Positions 8,256-17,918 of a stretch of DNA of 64,000 nt are shown piece after piece. Within the stretch, counting starts at the first letter, position 1; every line of letters begins with the position of its first letter. The notes beneath the pieces were generated by a model. It saw only the letters and a program-made list of their open reading frames with translations. It was not told the origin of the DNA and searched no databases. The position numbers and the translations under genes are program-made. The DNA is from CAYMZZ01 sp044463125 (GTDB taxonomy: Bacteria > Bacteroidota > Bacteroidia > Chitinophagales > Chitinophagaceae): contig JBIQMS010000004.1 of NCBI GenBank assembly GCA_044463125.1, forward strand, positions 62,001 through 126,000. Reading direction: 5' to 3'.

Positions 8256-9647
8256 TCAATACGCGTTTTTCTCGCCTTTCGCCACGTTAAACGCCGTCAT
8301 CAGAATGATACGGGTATCGAGCCAGAGGCTCCAGTTTTCGAGATACCAGATGTCGTACTCGATACGGTTGTTGATGTCTTCAAACATCTTGATCTCACCG
8401 CGGTATCCGTGTATCTGTGCCCAACCCGTGATGCCGGGTTTCAGGAAGTGGCGGATCATATAATGATTGAGCAGTTTGGAGTAATCGTCGGTATGCTTCA
8501 GCATATGCGGTCTTGGACCTACCACGCTCATATCGCTGAGGAAAACATTGATGAATTGGGGCATTTCATCGAGGCTGGTCTTGCGTAGGAAGCTACCCAG
8601 GGCAGTGATGCGTGAATCATTTTTGGTGGCCTGTTTTTCATTGGCGTCCTTATTCATCCGCATGGTGCGAAACTTGATGCACTTAAACGGTTTCCCTCCC
8701 TTGCCACTGCGTTCCTGTACAAAAAATATGGGGCCACGCGATTCTAACAATATGAGCAATGATATGATTGGTACCAGCCATGAAAGGATAAACATGATCA
8801 CCAGCGAGCTCACCACAATATCATACAAACGTTTTTTAATACGATTGCCCACATCATCGAGCGGCTCCTTGCGCAGGGAGAGTACCGGCAGATCATTAAG
8901 GTAATCAATATGTACCGGCTTGCGGATAAAGTGGCTGAGGTCGGGGATTATCCGGAATCGGATACAGGCCTGGTCGGCCTGGGTCATTAATTTATAGATG
9001 CCCTCTTGTTGTTCCGGGGCGATGGTGGAAAATATCTCGGTGACTTTGTACTGCTTGGAAGTTTCAATAATGTCGTCCATCCCGCCAATAATGGGGTAGC
9101 GGGAAAGCTCCGTTACATTCTCCGGCTCTTCAAAAAAACCAACTATCTCCGTTTTTACCGGCTCCTGTTCCAGGTATTCTGCCAGTTTTTTGGCACGGTC
9201 GTTATAACCAATAATCATCACCTTCCTTACTATATGGTGCTTGCTCTGGAAGAAATTGTGCAAAGCCAGGTGAAGAATGCGATTAATTAGCAGGCAAATC
9301 GCAAAAGAAGAAAGTACGCTGATCAGAAATAGCCGCGAAATATCGGCCTCTTTATTAAAGAAAAGATACAGCATACATATGCCGAGGAAATAGGCATAGG
9401 CGGAAACAGTGCGCTTGGCGAATTTCTCGAAAGAATAAATATAATGGTCGTGGTAAATGCTGCTGGCCCAGCTAGCCATTACCCAGGCCGCATTGGAAAA
9501 AAACCAGAGGTAAGTGTACTGAACTTCCTTTTCAACCGACAGGTGGTCTTTAAATACATAAAGACAGATGATGAACACAAGGTTCAGCACCACCAGATCG
9601 AGGATAACGAAGCTGATACGGAGGAGATTAGCTAGTCTTTGGTTCAT
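8256..9647 (-). CDS. wcaJ: Undecaprenyl-phosphate sugar-1-phosphate transferase (WcaJ type)
   Basis: 463 residues. Four N-terminal membrane helices (about residues 10-125) precede a CoA-binding-like Rossmann region (KVMIIGYNDRAKKLAEYL), a fifth helix pair near 280, then the bacterial sugar transferase domain: FVQERSGKGGKPFKCIKFRT, LRKTSLDEMPQF, MSVVGPRPHM, LKPGITGWAQIHGYRG. This enzyme loads the first sugar phosphate onto undecaprenyl phosphate in the inner membrane and so starts exopolysaccharide repeat units. It is not inside the Wza-Wzc operon at 18-32 kb but is close enough to serve it. The exact sugar is not determined. Confidence 0.92.
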   Translation of the reverse strand: MNQRLANLLRISFVILDLVVLNLVFIICLYVFKDHLSVEKEVQYTYLWFFSNAAWVMASWASSIYHDHYIYSFEKFAKRTVSAYAYFLGICMLYLFFNKEADISRLFLISVLSSFAICLLINRILHLALHNFFQSKHHIVRKVMIIGYNDRAKKLAEYLEQEPVKTEIVGFFEEPENVTELSRYPIIGGMDDIIETSKQYKVTEIFSTIAPEQQEGIYKLMTQADQACIRFRIIPDLSHFIRKPVHIDYLNDLPVLSLRKEPLDDVGNRIKKRLYDIVVSSLVIMFILSWLVPIISLLILLESRGPIFFVQERSGKGGKPFKCIKFRTMRMNKDANEKQATKNDSRITALGSFLRKTSLDEMPQFINVFLSDMSVVGPRPHMLKHTDDYSKLLNHYMIRHFLKPGITGWAQIHGYRGEIKMFEDINNRIEYDIWYLENWSLWLDTRIILMTAFNVAKGEKNAY

Positions 9648-10036
9648 GGGTTTTAATGGCTCTCAAAGTTCGTAAATAAGTATGGAATTTGCTAATGGAA
9701 AACCAGTAGGTTAAAAATGGCCTGATTTACAAGGAACTTGTGGGGAACCATACCCGGTATGATAATGGTCGGAGAGGTATATCCTTTTTGGAAGCTGGTT
9801 TTTTCGACCCGCCGACATGGACAAACATAAAATTGATTTAGCGCAATAAAATGTAGATCTGCATCGCAATCCTACTATTCGATTCTTCGGTTTGTACGCG
9901 TATTTCCGCATATTTTATTCACACATGTGTGTATACTTCATTTTTGGCAAAGGGCTTGCTAAATTGAACATTGGATTTTCTTTTAATTGGATTGATTAAA
10001 AACAATTGTTGACATACTCGCAAATGTCAAAGACTG
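9648..10036. other. Intergenic region between divergent wcaJ-like and DUF4832/PKD genes
   Basis: 389 bases without a convincing gene; short frames on both strands lack homology and codon bias. It must hold the promoters for both flanking genes. The only clear element is the 12-base palindrome CACACATGTGTG at 9920-9931. Confidence 0.5.
9920..9931. promoter_or_regulatory. Palindrome CACACATGTGTG, possible operator
   Basis: A perfect 12-base palindrome about 105 bases before the start of the first DUF4832/PKD gene. The core CACATGTG recurs at nearly the same distance before the paralogous gene at 13976, which suggests a shared regulator. No protein is known to bind it here. Confidence 0.35.
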
Positions 10037-13000
10037 TTGAAAAGGCCAATATCTATGAAACAACTTTACTCGGTTAGCAGCAAAGCTGTACCCTACATCT
10101 GTGCGGTACTTCTGTGGATGGCTCCTTTTGCGGGCCAATCCCAAACCTCCAATCTAAACTTCAACATCATTCCGTTTTCGGATCCGGACCTGAACCGTCC
10201 CGGCGGTGGTGCTGAGCAATGGAATGACCAAAACCTGGTAAATATTCCGATCGACGGTACCAATACACGTCGGCTGGATAAATATTTCCGATTCAGTTGG
10301 TCCATGCTCGAAGGCGCTCAGGGACAATATAACTGGACCCGGTTCAACCAGGAAATCAATGATGCCATCAGCAAGGGCCAGAAGTTCAGCTTCGGTATTA
10401 TGACGCATTATCCCGATGCCGTATCGCCGCATCGGTTGAATTATGATGGCGGATACGCTGTTTACCCCCAGTACCTGCACAACCTGATGCAGGCAGAGCC
10501 CGTCAGGGACTGGCGTGCCAGCAATGGCGCCTGGGTACCTAACTGGAACAGCGAAGCCTATATTACACGACTGCAGGCCCTTCATGAGGCGATCAATAAC
10601 CATATCATGACCGCCTCCTATAATGGAGTGGCTTATCGGGACGTAATTAACTATATTGATGTTCGTGGCTACGGAGCTTATGGCGAATGGCATAGTTATA
10701 CCATTGTGGATGTAATGAGCCAGTACCCTGCGGGTACACGCGCAACCACCACCTCGCTCAACCGAATTATTGATGCCCACGTGGACGCCTTTCCAACCTT
10801 TCCGCTGGTGATGCTGGTGTCTGCTTTCGATTGTAATCGTCTTGGTAATACCATGAACCCGCCAGAAGTGGCTTACCACGCGCTTACACGTCGCAATAAT
10901 TATGGTCCCCTTGGATGGCGCCGCGATAACTGGGGTGCTACCGATACTTACCTGCGTTGGTACACCGATCAAAATACAATTACCGTAAACGGAATGCGAC
11001 TTGATACAGCGATCATGAATCGTTGGAAATATGCTCCCATTGTAGGAGAGCCATGTTGTAATGCCAACTATTCCGATTTGGAAACCCAGGTTCGTCGCTA
11101 TCGTGCAGTGTCATTTGGTAATGGTAATTTCTCCCCCAATTCAACAATTAACCCCAATATTCGCGCGGCTTCTAAAGCGGCTGGTTATCGTATCATCCTG
11201 GAAGGGGGTAATGTGCCTGCCAGTGTAAGTACAGGAACCGCCTTTGGCATCAACCTGCTTTGGAAGAATGTGGGCATCACGCAAACCTATGAGGATTGGG
11301 ATGTATTATATGAGTTGAAGAACAGCTCAGGCACTGCCGTTTGGTCCAGCGTTTCTTCTTTCAAAATGAAAATGTTCCTGCCTGAAACGAATGCCCGCTC
11401 GCATACTGATAATGTAACGATACCAGGCTCTGTTGCTGCTGGCAACTACACCCTCACGGTAAAAGTGCGCGATTTTGATGGATTCCGTCAACCCATGCCC
11501 CTGGCTATTCAGGGTCGTAACAGCGATGGTAGTTATACTTTGCGGACCCTTACCGTAACCACGGGTAATGCTGTGCCCAATCAGCCCCCTGTGGCCAATG
11601 CAGGCAATAACCAAACGATAACATTGCCAACCAATAGCGTTCAGCTATCTGGCAGCAACTCCAGCGACCCTGATGGAACGATCGCCAGCTATCAATGGCA
11701 ACAAACCAATGGTCCATCCAATTCAACCTTGTCTTCCACAACTGCAGCCAATATTACCGTTAGCAATCTGCAAGAGGGCACTTATACTTATCGCCTGACA
11801 GTTACGGATAATGGCGGATTGACCGCAAATGCTACGGTGACCGTAACGGTAAATGCTGCCGCCAACCAGGCGCCGGCAGCCAATGCAGGTAATAATGTAA
11901 ACATCACTTTGCCCACCAATAGCGCGCAACTCAATGGTAGCGGATCCAGTGATCCCGATGGTACTATCGCCAGCTATCAGTGGCAGCAGGTGAATGGCCC
12001 TTCGAACTCAACGCTGTCGTCCACTACAACAGCCAACATAACGGTGAGCAATTTGCAGCAGGGTACCTATACGTACCGCCTCACAGTAACAGATAATGAT
12101 GGCGCTACAGATACAGACGATGTAACTGTTACCGTAAATGCGGCACCAGCGGCTAACCAGCCTCCTGTTGCCAACGCCGGTCCTAACCGTACCATTACAT
12201 TGCCGACCAACACAGCCAGCCTGGTAGGTACCGGATCCAGTGATCCCGATGGTACCATCAGCAGCTATCTCTGGCAGCAGGTGAGTGGTCCTTCGAACGC
12301 CACACTATCGGCTACCAATACAGCGAATATTACTGTGAGTAACCTGCAACAGGGTACCTATGTATTCCGCCTTACAGTTCGCGATAACGATAATGCTACA
12401 GATACCGACGATGTAACGGTGGTGGTGAATGCGGCGCCGGTAGCCAACCAGCCTCCTGTGGCCAATGCCGGTCCTAACCGCACCATTACATTGCCGACCA
12501 ATTCGGCCAGCCTGGTGGGTACCGGATCCAGCGATCCCGATGGTACCATCAGCAGCTATCTGTGGCAGCAGGTGAGTGGTCCATCTAACGCCACACTCTC
12601 AGCTACCAATACAGCGAATATTACGGTGAGCAACCTGCAACAGGGTACCTATGTATTCCGTCTTACCGTTCGCGACAACAGCAATGCAACGGATACGGAT
12701 GAAGTGACGGTAACGGTGAATCCTCGCCCTAACCAGGCTCCCGTGGCCAGCGCCGGCCCCAACCGCGTGATCACATTGCCTGTGAACAGTACTTCTTTGG
12801 TAGGTTCAGGTTCTACTGACCCGGATGGTACTATCAGCAGCTATCTCTGGCAGCAGGTGAGTGGACCCTCTACGGCCACACTTTCGGCCAGCAATACGGC
12901 CAACATCACGGTAAGTAACCTGCAACAGGGTATATATGTGTTCCGCTTAACCGTGCGCGACAACAGCAACGCAGTTGCCAGCGCCAATGTACAGGTAACC

Positions 13001-13570
13001 GTTAACCCCAGACCGAATGAAGGTCCGGTTGCCGATGCGGGGGATGATCAGTCTATAACATTGGTATCGAATTCAGCAACCCTTGACGGCTCCGATTCTT
13101 ATGACCCGGATGGCTCCATCGTTGCCTATGCATGGCGCCAGCTGAGCGGTCCCGGTACTACCAACTTCTCTGCCACTAATGCCGCAGTCATCAATATCTC
13201 TGGCATGCCCGCCGGTGATTATGAATACCTGCTGACCGTGCGCGACAACATCGGAGCCATCGATACAGACACGGTGAAGGTTTCGGTAATAGATAATTTC
13301 CATGGATTTGGCCAGACACTGGCGCTTTATCCCAACCCGGCTACAGACCAAACCAATCTCCGCATATTGTTCGATAACGAAGGTGTAATTCGTGTGAATA
13401 TTTACGACATGAGTGGTAAGATTGCCATGCCACCCGTAATCACCGATAAACCACAAGGCGCATTTACGGTGCAATTGAACATAGCACAGCTTCGCCCGGG
13501 CACCTATGTTGTAGAAACCATTATGGTGAATGCACGGAAACGCTTAACAACAAAACTTCTCAAACGATAA
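10037..13570 (+). CDS. Secreted DUF4832-like / PKD-repeat protein with T9SS sorting domain (copy 1)
   Basis: 1177 residues. A signal peptide precedes a TIM-barrel-like region (FRFSWSMLEGAQGQYNW, GIMTHYPDA, DVRGYGAYGEWHSY) resembling glycoside-hydrolase-like barrels followed by DUF4832 (LLWKNVGITQTYEDWDV). Six PKD/Ig-like repeats of 95-97 residues follow (each begins NQxPVANAG...ITLP), then a type A T9SS C-terminal sorting domain (LALYPNPATDQ...GTYVV). So it is exported through the outer membrane and attached to the surface. TTG at 10037 gives MKRPIS, matching MKRPLF of the paralogue; ATG at 10055 is the alternative. The barrel may bind or cleave a polysaccharide, but this is inference. Confidence 0.85.
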   Translation: MKRPISMKQLYSVSSKAVPYICAVLLWMAPFAGQSQTSNLNFNIIPFSDPDLNRPGGGAEQWNDQNLVNIPIDGTNTRRLDKYFRFSWSMLEGAQGQYNWTRFNQEINDAISKGQKFSFGIMTHYPDAVSPHRLNYDGGYAVYPQYLHNLMQAEPVRDWRASNGAWVPNWNSEAYITRLQALHEAINNHIMTASYNGVAYRDVINYIDVRGYGAYGEWHSYTIVDVMSQYPAGTRATTTSLNRIIDAHVDAFPTFPLVMLVSAFDCNRLGNTMNPPEVAYHALTRRNNYGPLGWRRDNWGATDTYLRWYTDQNTITVNGMRLDTAIMNRWKYAPIVGEPCCNANYSDLETQVRRYRAVSFGNGNFSPNSTINPNIRAASKAAGYRIILEGGNVPASVSTGTAFGINLLWKNVGITQTYEDWDVLYELKNSSGTAVWSSVSSFKMKMFLPETNARSHTDNVTIPGSVAAGNYTLTVKVRDFDGFRQPMPLAIQGRNSDGSYTLRTLTVTTGNAVPNQPPVANAGNNQTITLPTNSVQLSGSNSSDPDGTIASYQWQQTNGPSNSTLSSTTAANITVSNLQEGTYTYRLTVTDNGGLTANATVTVTVNAAANQAPAANAGNNVNITLPTNSAQLNGSGSSDPDGTIASYQWQQVNGPSNSTLSSTTTANITVSNLQQGTYTYRLTVTDNDGATDTDDVTVTVNAAPAANQPPVANAGPNRTITLPTNTASLVGTGSSDPDGTISSYLWQQVSGPSNATLSATNTANITVSNLQQGTYVFRLTVRDNDNATDTDDVTVVVNAAPVANQPPVANAGPNRTITLPTNSASLVGTGSSDPDGTISSYLWQQVSGPSNATLSATNTANITVSNLQQGTYVFRLTVRDNSNATDTDEVTVTVNPRPNQAPVASAGPNRVITLPVNSTSLVGSGSTDPDGTISSYLWQQVSGPSTATLSASNTANITVSNLQQGIYVFRLTVRDNSNAVASANVQVTVNPRPNEGPVADAGDDQSITLVSNSATLDGSDSYDPDGSIVAYAWRQLSGPGTTNFSATNAAVINISGMPAGDYEYLLTVRDNIGAIDTDTVKVSVIDNFHGFGQTLALYPNPATDQTNLRILFDNEGVIRVNIYDMSGKIAMPPVITDKPQGAFTVQLNIAQLRPGTYVVETIMVNARKRLTTKLLKR
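11579..13300 (+). repeat. Six tandem PKD-encoding units in copy 1
   Basis: Units start near 11579, 11864, 12155, 12446, 12731 and 13016, giving periods of 285, 291, 291, 285 and 285 bases. Units 3 and 4 are almost identical at the DNA level and have an extra two-codon linker. The last unit is the most diverged. Confidence 0.9.
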
Positions 13571-13602
13571 GACCAGGGATTCTTCCCGGTTTACTTCAGC
13601 AA

Positions 13603-13641
13603 AGATGCCAGGCGATTATTTCGCCTGGCATCTTTCTTTTT
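13603..13641 (+). terminator. Rho-independent terminator after DUF4832/PKD copy 1
   Basis: A perfect 13-base stem (AGATGCCAGGCGA at 13603-13615 against 13621-13633) with loop TTATT, followed by TTCTTTTTG. It lies 33 bases past the stop codon. Confidence 0.9.
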
Positions 13642-13975
13642 GCAGATAGGTCGTGCGATGCAATGACCAATAATGGAATAAACGGTGTTTTTGAAAATAC
13701 GTATTGATGATAATCAACAATTATGCTGTGTATAAGTCTGCGATTCAGTGGAAAACCGTTCCTGTGGTGCCCACAATTACATTTAGATTTTTTTGTTTGT
13801 AAAAAGATGTGAGTTTGACTTGCATTAGATGTTATGATTCCTGATAATACTTGTTGTAAACGACACATGTGAAATTACGTTGATGATGATCAAGCGCTCT
13901 TGCATTTCATCAACGATATGCGGCAGGGTATTTGAAAAATTTTAGAACAATTTTAAGTTCAAAATTCAAGTATCC
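13642..13975. other. Intergenic region upstream of DUF4832/PKD copy 2
   Basis: About 330 bases with no supported gene. It holds CACATGTG at 13864-13871, which is shared with the region upstream of copy 1, and a possible hairpin at 13879-13914 (arms GTTGATGA and TCATCAAC, with a nested CAAG/CTTG pair). These may be operator or leader elements for the gene at 13976. Confidence 0.4.
13864..13871. promoter_or_regulatory. CACATGTG palindrome, possible operator shared with copy 1
   Basis: An eight-base palindrome 104 bases before the ATG at 13976. The same core lies 107 bases before the TTG of the paralogue. The sequence around the two copies is only weakly similar, so the core is not simply part of a long conserved upstream region. 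Confidence 0.35.
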
Positions 13976-16900
13976 ATGAAAAGACCACTTTTTTCATGCC
14001 GGCTAATCAGCCTGCCTGAACTACGCAAAGCTGGCGCAGCATTAACCGTCGCCTGCTTATTGGGTTTGGGGGTTTCCGCCCAAACTTCTAATCTTAATTT
14101 TTCGGTCATTCCTTATTCCGATCCGGACCTGAACCGGCCTGGTGGCGGAGCCGAACAATGGAATGATCAGAATCTGGTTAATATTCCGGTTGAGGGTAGC
14201 AATACCCGGCGGCTGGATAAATATTTCCGTTTTAGCTGGTCGATGCTCGAAGGAGCGCAGGGCCAGTATATCTGGACGAAGTTCGACCAGGAAATAAATG
14301 ATGCCATCAGCAAAGGACAGAAGTTCAGCTTTGGTATTATGACTCATTACCCGGATGCAGTTTCGCCCCACCGACTCAATTATGATGGCGGTTATTCCGT
14401 GTATCCGCAATACCTGCATAATCTTATGCAGGCAGAGCCCGTAAAGGACTGGCGCGCCAGCAATGGTGCCTGGGTACCCAACTGGAACAGCGAATCGTAT
14501 ATAACCCGTTTGCTGGCCCTGCACCAGGCCATCAATAATCATATCATGACCGGCTCCTATAATGGTGTGGCCTACCGCGACGTGATCAATTATATTGATG
14601 TGCGTGGCTATGGCGCATTTGGCGAATGGCATAGCTATACGATCGTGGATAATATGAGCCAGTATCCTGCCGGTACGCGCGCTACTACTACCTCCTTAAA
14701 CAGAATTATTGATACCCATATTGATGGATTCCCCAGTTTTCCGCTGGTGATGCTGGTATCGGCATTCGATGGTAACCGTCTTGGCAATACCATGAATCCT
14801 CCGGAAGTTGCCTATCACGCACTGACCCGTCGCAACAATTGGGGTTTGCTGGGATGGCGCCGCGACAACTGGGGTGCCACAGATGCCTATCTTCGTTCAT
14901 ATACCGACCAGAATACCATCACGGTGAATGGTATGCGCCTCGACACGGCAATCATGAACCGTTGGAAGTATGCGCCGATTGTTGGTGAGCCTTGCTGTAA
15001 TGCCAATTACGCCGATTTGGAAAATCAGGTGAGGCGCTATCGGGCTGTTTCATTTGGTAATGGTAACTTCTCTCCCAATTCAACCATCAACCCCAATATC
15101 CGCGCCGCTTCCAAGGCCGCAGGCTATCGTATAATTCTTGAAGGCGGTAATGTGCCATCGAGTGTGAGCACGGGAACATCATTTGCTGTCAATCTACTGT
15201 GGAAAAATGTGGGCATTACGCAAAGCTATGAGGACTGGAACGTTCGCTATGAGCTAAAGAACAGCGCTGGATCGGCCATTTGGTCTGGCTCATCTTCCTT
15301 TCAGATAAAAATGTTCCTTCCGCAAAGCAATGCAACCTCTCATACCGACAACATTACTTTGCCCGGTTCAGTTCCAACGGGTAGCTACACCTTGACCGTA
15401 AAAGTGAGCGATCCCAAAGGTTTTCGTCAGCCGATGCCTTTAGCGATAGGAGGCAGAAATTCGGATGGCAGTTACAATCTGCGCTCTGTAACGGTGAGCA
15501 GCGGAGGCAGTATCGCCAACCAGGCCCCTGTGGCCAATGCGGGTGCGGATCGCACCATCACTTTGCCAACCAATTCAGCATCGCTGAATGGCAGCGGTTC
15601 ATCGGATGCCGATGGTACCATCGCCAGCTATTTGTGGCAACAGATCAGTGGTCCTTCTACCTCCACGCTTTCAAGCACAACAGCCGCCAGCATTACGGTG
15701 AGCAACCTGGTGCAGGGTGTTTATAGCTATCGTCTTCGTGTAACGGATAATGGCGGACTTACGGCTAATGATACGGTTCGTGTAACGGTGAATGCCGCCG
15801 CCAACCAGGCCCCCGTAGCCAATGCCGGAGCAGACCGCACCATTACTTTGCCGACCAATTCAGCATCGCTGAATGGGAGTGGCTCATCGGATGCCGATGG
15901 TACTATCGCCAGCTATTTGTGGCAACAAATTAGTGGTCCTTCTACTTCCACGCTTTCAAGCACAACAACCGCGAATATTACCGTGAGCAACCTGGTGCAG
16001 GGTGTTTATAGCTATCGTCTTCGTGTTACGGATAACGGCGGACTTACGGCTAATGATACGGTTCGTGTAACGGTGAATGCCGCGGCCAACCAGGCACCCG
16101 TAGCCAATGCAGGAGCAGACCGCACGATTACTTTGCCGACCAATTCGGCTTCACTGAATGGCAGTGGTTCATCGGATGCCGATGGAACCATCGCCAGCTA
16201 TTTGTGGCAACAGATCAGTGGGCCTTCCACTTCCACACTTTCAAGCACCACAGCCGCCAGCATTACGGTGAGCAACCTGGTGCAGGGTGTGTATAGCTAT
16301 CGTCTTCGTGTAACGGATAATGGCGGGCTTACTGCCAACGACACGGTTCGCGTAACGGTGAATGCCGCCGCTAACCAGGCCCCTGTGGCCAATGCCGGAG
16401 CAGACCGCACGATTATTTTGCCGACCAATTCGGCTTCACTGAATGGCAGTGGTTCATCGGATGCCGATGGAACCATCGCCAGCTATTTGTGGCAGCAGAT
16501 CAGTGGTCCTTCCACTTCCACGCTATCAAGCACCACAGCCGCGAGCATTACGGTGAGCAACCTGGTGCAGGGTGTGTATAGCTATCGCCTCACTGTTACA
16601 GACAATCTGGGCGCAACAGCAACCGATCAGGTAACAGTCACAGTTGCAACAGCGGTAAACACAGCACCCAGTGCGAATGCCGGATCGGATATTTCAATAA
16701 CCCTTCCCGTGAACAGTGTAACACTTACCGGCGCAGCCAGCGCAGATGCCAATGGCACTATTACGGGATATTTGTGGAAGCAGGTGAGTGGTCCCGCACA
16801 GGCAACTATTGCGGTTAGTTCGGCAGTAACGGCGGTTGTTAGCAACCTGCAGGAAGGCGTCTATTATTTCTCGTTAACCGTTACAGATAATGATGGAGCA

Positions 16901-17911
16901 ACGGACACAGATACGGTGAAGGTGACTGTGAACGCCGTAAGCAACCAGGCGCCTGTAGCTCATGCAGGAGCTAATCAAACAGTGGTGAAACCCGATGATC
17001 TCGCTCCGCTAAATGGTATGGCAAGCTATGATCCGGATGGAACCATTGTAAGGTATCAATGGAGCCAGGTAAGCGGACCAAACAATGCCTACCTGACGGA
17101 GACCGACAAGGTTGTAGGCTTTGCCAGCCACCTTGCGGTTGGGGAGTATACTTTCCAACTGACCGTTACCGATAACCAGGGTACCACCGCATCGTCGACT
17201 GTAAAAGTTGTTGTAAAAGACAATGTAAATAATACGGCCAATCAGCCCCCGGTGGCCCGTGCAGGTGCTGACCAAACAATATTTCTGCCCAGTAGCGGCA
17301 CTACGCTTGATGGCAGCCGCTCTTATGATCCGGATGGAAGAATCGTGAAGTACGAGTGGAGCCAGGTATCAGGACCTCGCAGAGCAAGATTTAATAGTAC
17401 CAGTTTGCCCACCGTGAATATCTGGAATCTTGAAAGATCCGGTGAATATCGTTTCCGGCTTACTGTTACCGATGATAAAGGCGCTACCGATCAAAATACC
17501 GTGGTGGTATATGTAATGCGGAAACGCCGTACCCGCACTTCAAGGTACCATGGCAGGGATGCGGAAGCAGTCGCTATCGCAGATTCCGTACAGGAGTCAG
17601 AGCCAGCGGAAATAGTCGCCGCAAAGATCGCCCCGGAAGAAGCATCCATCGATGCTTTGAAAGCGACCCTCTACCCGAATCCTGCAACTGACCATGTGCA
17701 GGTACAACTGGATGATGATTTTACCGGAAAGATTCGAATTGCTGTATACAACATGGCAGGCGAACGCGTGATGCCTGTCATGAATTTCGACAAGAAAGCC
17801 AATCGCTTTCAGACTCAGATTTCCATACAAGCGCTTAAAGCGGGTATGTATAATCTGGAACTGGTGATGGGGCAGAAGGAGAGGAAGTTGTTGAGATTTG
17901 TGAAACTGTAA
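13976..17911 (+). CDS. Secreted DUF4832-like / PKD-repeat protein with T9SS sorting domain (copy 2)
   Basis: 1311 residues and a close paralogue of the gene at 10037: the first ~500 residues (signal peptide, barrel, DUF4832-like region) are nearly the same, with blocks such as SDPDLNRPGGGAEQWNDQNL and YAPIVGEPCCNAN fully conserved. It carries seven PKD/Ig-like repeats, the first four almost identical, then a basic segment (MRKRRTRTSRYHGRD) and an acidic linker before the T9SS sorting domain (TLYPNPATDHVQVQL). The basic/acidic linker is absent from copy 1. Probably surface-displayed or released; neighbouring exopolysaccharide genes suggest a matrix-related role, which is inference. Confidence 0.85.
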   Translation: MKRPLFSCRLISLPELRKAGAALTVACLLGLGVSAQTSNLNFSVIPYSDPDLNRPGGGAEQWNDQNLVNIPVEGSNTRRLDKYFRFSWSMLEGAQGQYIWTKFDQEINDAISKGQKFSFGIMTHYPDAVSPHRLNYDGGYSVYPQYLHNLMQAEPVKDWRASNGAWVPNWNSESYITRLLALHQAINNHIMTGSYNGVAYRDVINYIDVRGYGAFGEWHSYTIVDNMSQYPAGTRATTTSLNRIIDTHIDGFPSFPLVMLVSAFDGNRLGNTMNPPEVAYHALTRRNNWGLLGWRRDNWGATDAYLRSYTDQNTITVNGMRLDTAIMNRWKYAPIVGEPCCNANYADLENQVRRYRAVSFGNGNFSPNSTINPNIRAASKAAGYRIILEGGNVPSSVSTGTSFAVNLLWKNVGITQSYEDWNVRYELKNSAGSAIWSGSSSFQIKMFLPQSNATSHTDNITLPGSVPTGSYTLTVKVSDPKGFRQPMPLAIGGRNSDGSYNLRSVTVSSGGSIANQAPVANAGADRTITLPTNSASLNGSGSSDADGTIASYLWQQISGPSTSTLSSTTAASITVSNLVQGVYSYRLRVTDNGGLTANDTVRVTVNAAANQAPVANAGADRTITLPTNSASLNGSGSSDADGTIASYLWQQISGPSTSTLSSTTTANITVSNLVQGVYSYRLRVTDNGGLTANDTVRVTVNAAANQAPVANAGADRTITLPTNSASLNGSGSSDADGTIASYLWQQISGPSTSTLSSTTAASITVSNLVQGVYSYRLRVTDNGGLTANDTVRVTVNAAANQAPVANAGADRTIILPTNSASLNGSGSSDADGTIASYLWQQISGPSTSTLSSTTAASITVSNLVQGVYSYRLTVTDNLGATATDQVTVTVATAVNTAPSANAGSDISITLPVNSVTLTGAASADANGTITGYLWKQVSGPAQATIAVSSAVTAVVSNLQEGVYYFSLTVTDNDGATDTDTVKVTVNAVSNQAPVAHAGANQTVVKPDDLAPLNGMASYDPDGTIVRYQWSQVSGPNNAYLTETDKVVGFASHLAVGEYTFQLTVTDNQGTTASSTVKVVVKDNVNNTANQPPVARAGADQTIFLPSSGTTLDGSRSYDPDGRIVKYEWSQVSGPRRARFNSTSLPTVNIWNLERSGEYRFRLTVTDDKGATDQNTVVVYVMRKRRTRTSRYHGRDAEAVAIADSVQESEPAEIVAAKIAPEEASIDALKATLYPNPATDHVQVQLDDDFTGKIRIAVYNMAGERVMPVMNFDKKANRFQTQISIQALKAGMYNLELVMGQKERKLLRFVKL
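15518..16657 (+). repeat. Four near-identical 285-base PKD-encoding tandem repeats
   Basis: Units begin at 15518, 15803, 16088 and 16373, exactly 285 bases (95 codons) apart. They differ mainly at silent positions. Such homogeneity points to recent duplication or gene conversion, and this is a likely site of copy-number change and of short-read assembly errors. Confidence 0.92.
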
Positions 17912-17918
17912 GAGGTTA

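Noticed and set aside
9711..9911. 66-codon frame in the 9.7-9.9 kb gap
   Set aside because: It has no homology-like motif, an odd composition and lies across the divergent promoter region.
10154..10972. 272-codon minus-strand frame inside the first PKD gene
   Set aside because: It is antisense to the conserved barrel domain and shows only low-complexity Ile/Val/His content.
11579..16657. Regular direct repeats that could suggest a CRISPR array
   Set aside because: The units are 285-291 bases, in frame and encode PKD domains; there are no short repeats with unique spacers and no cas genes.
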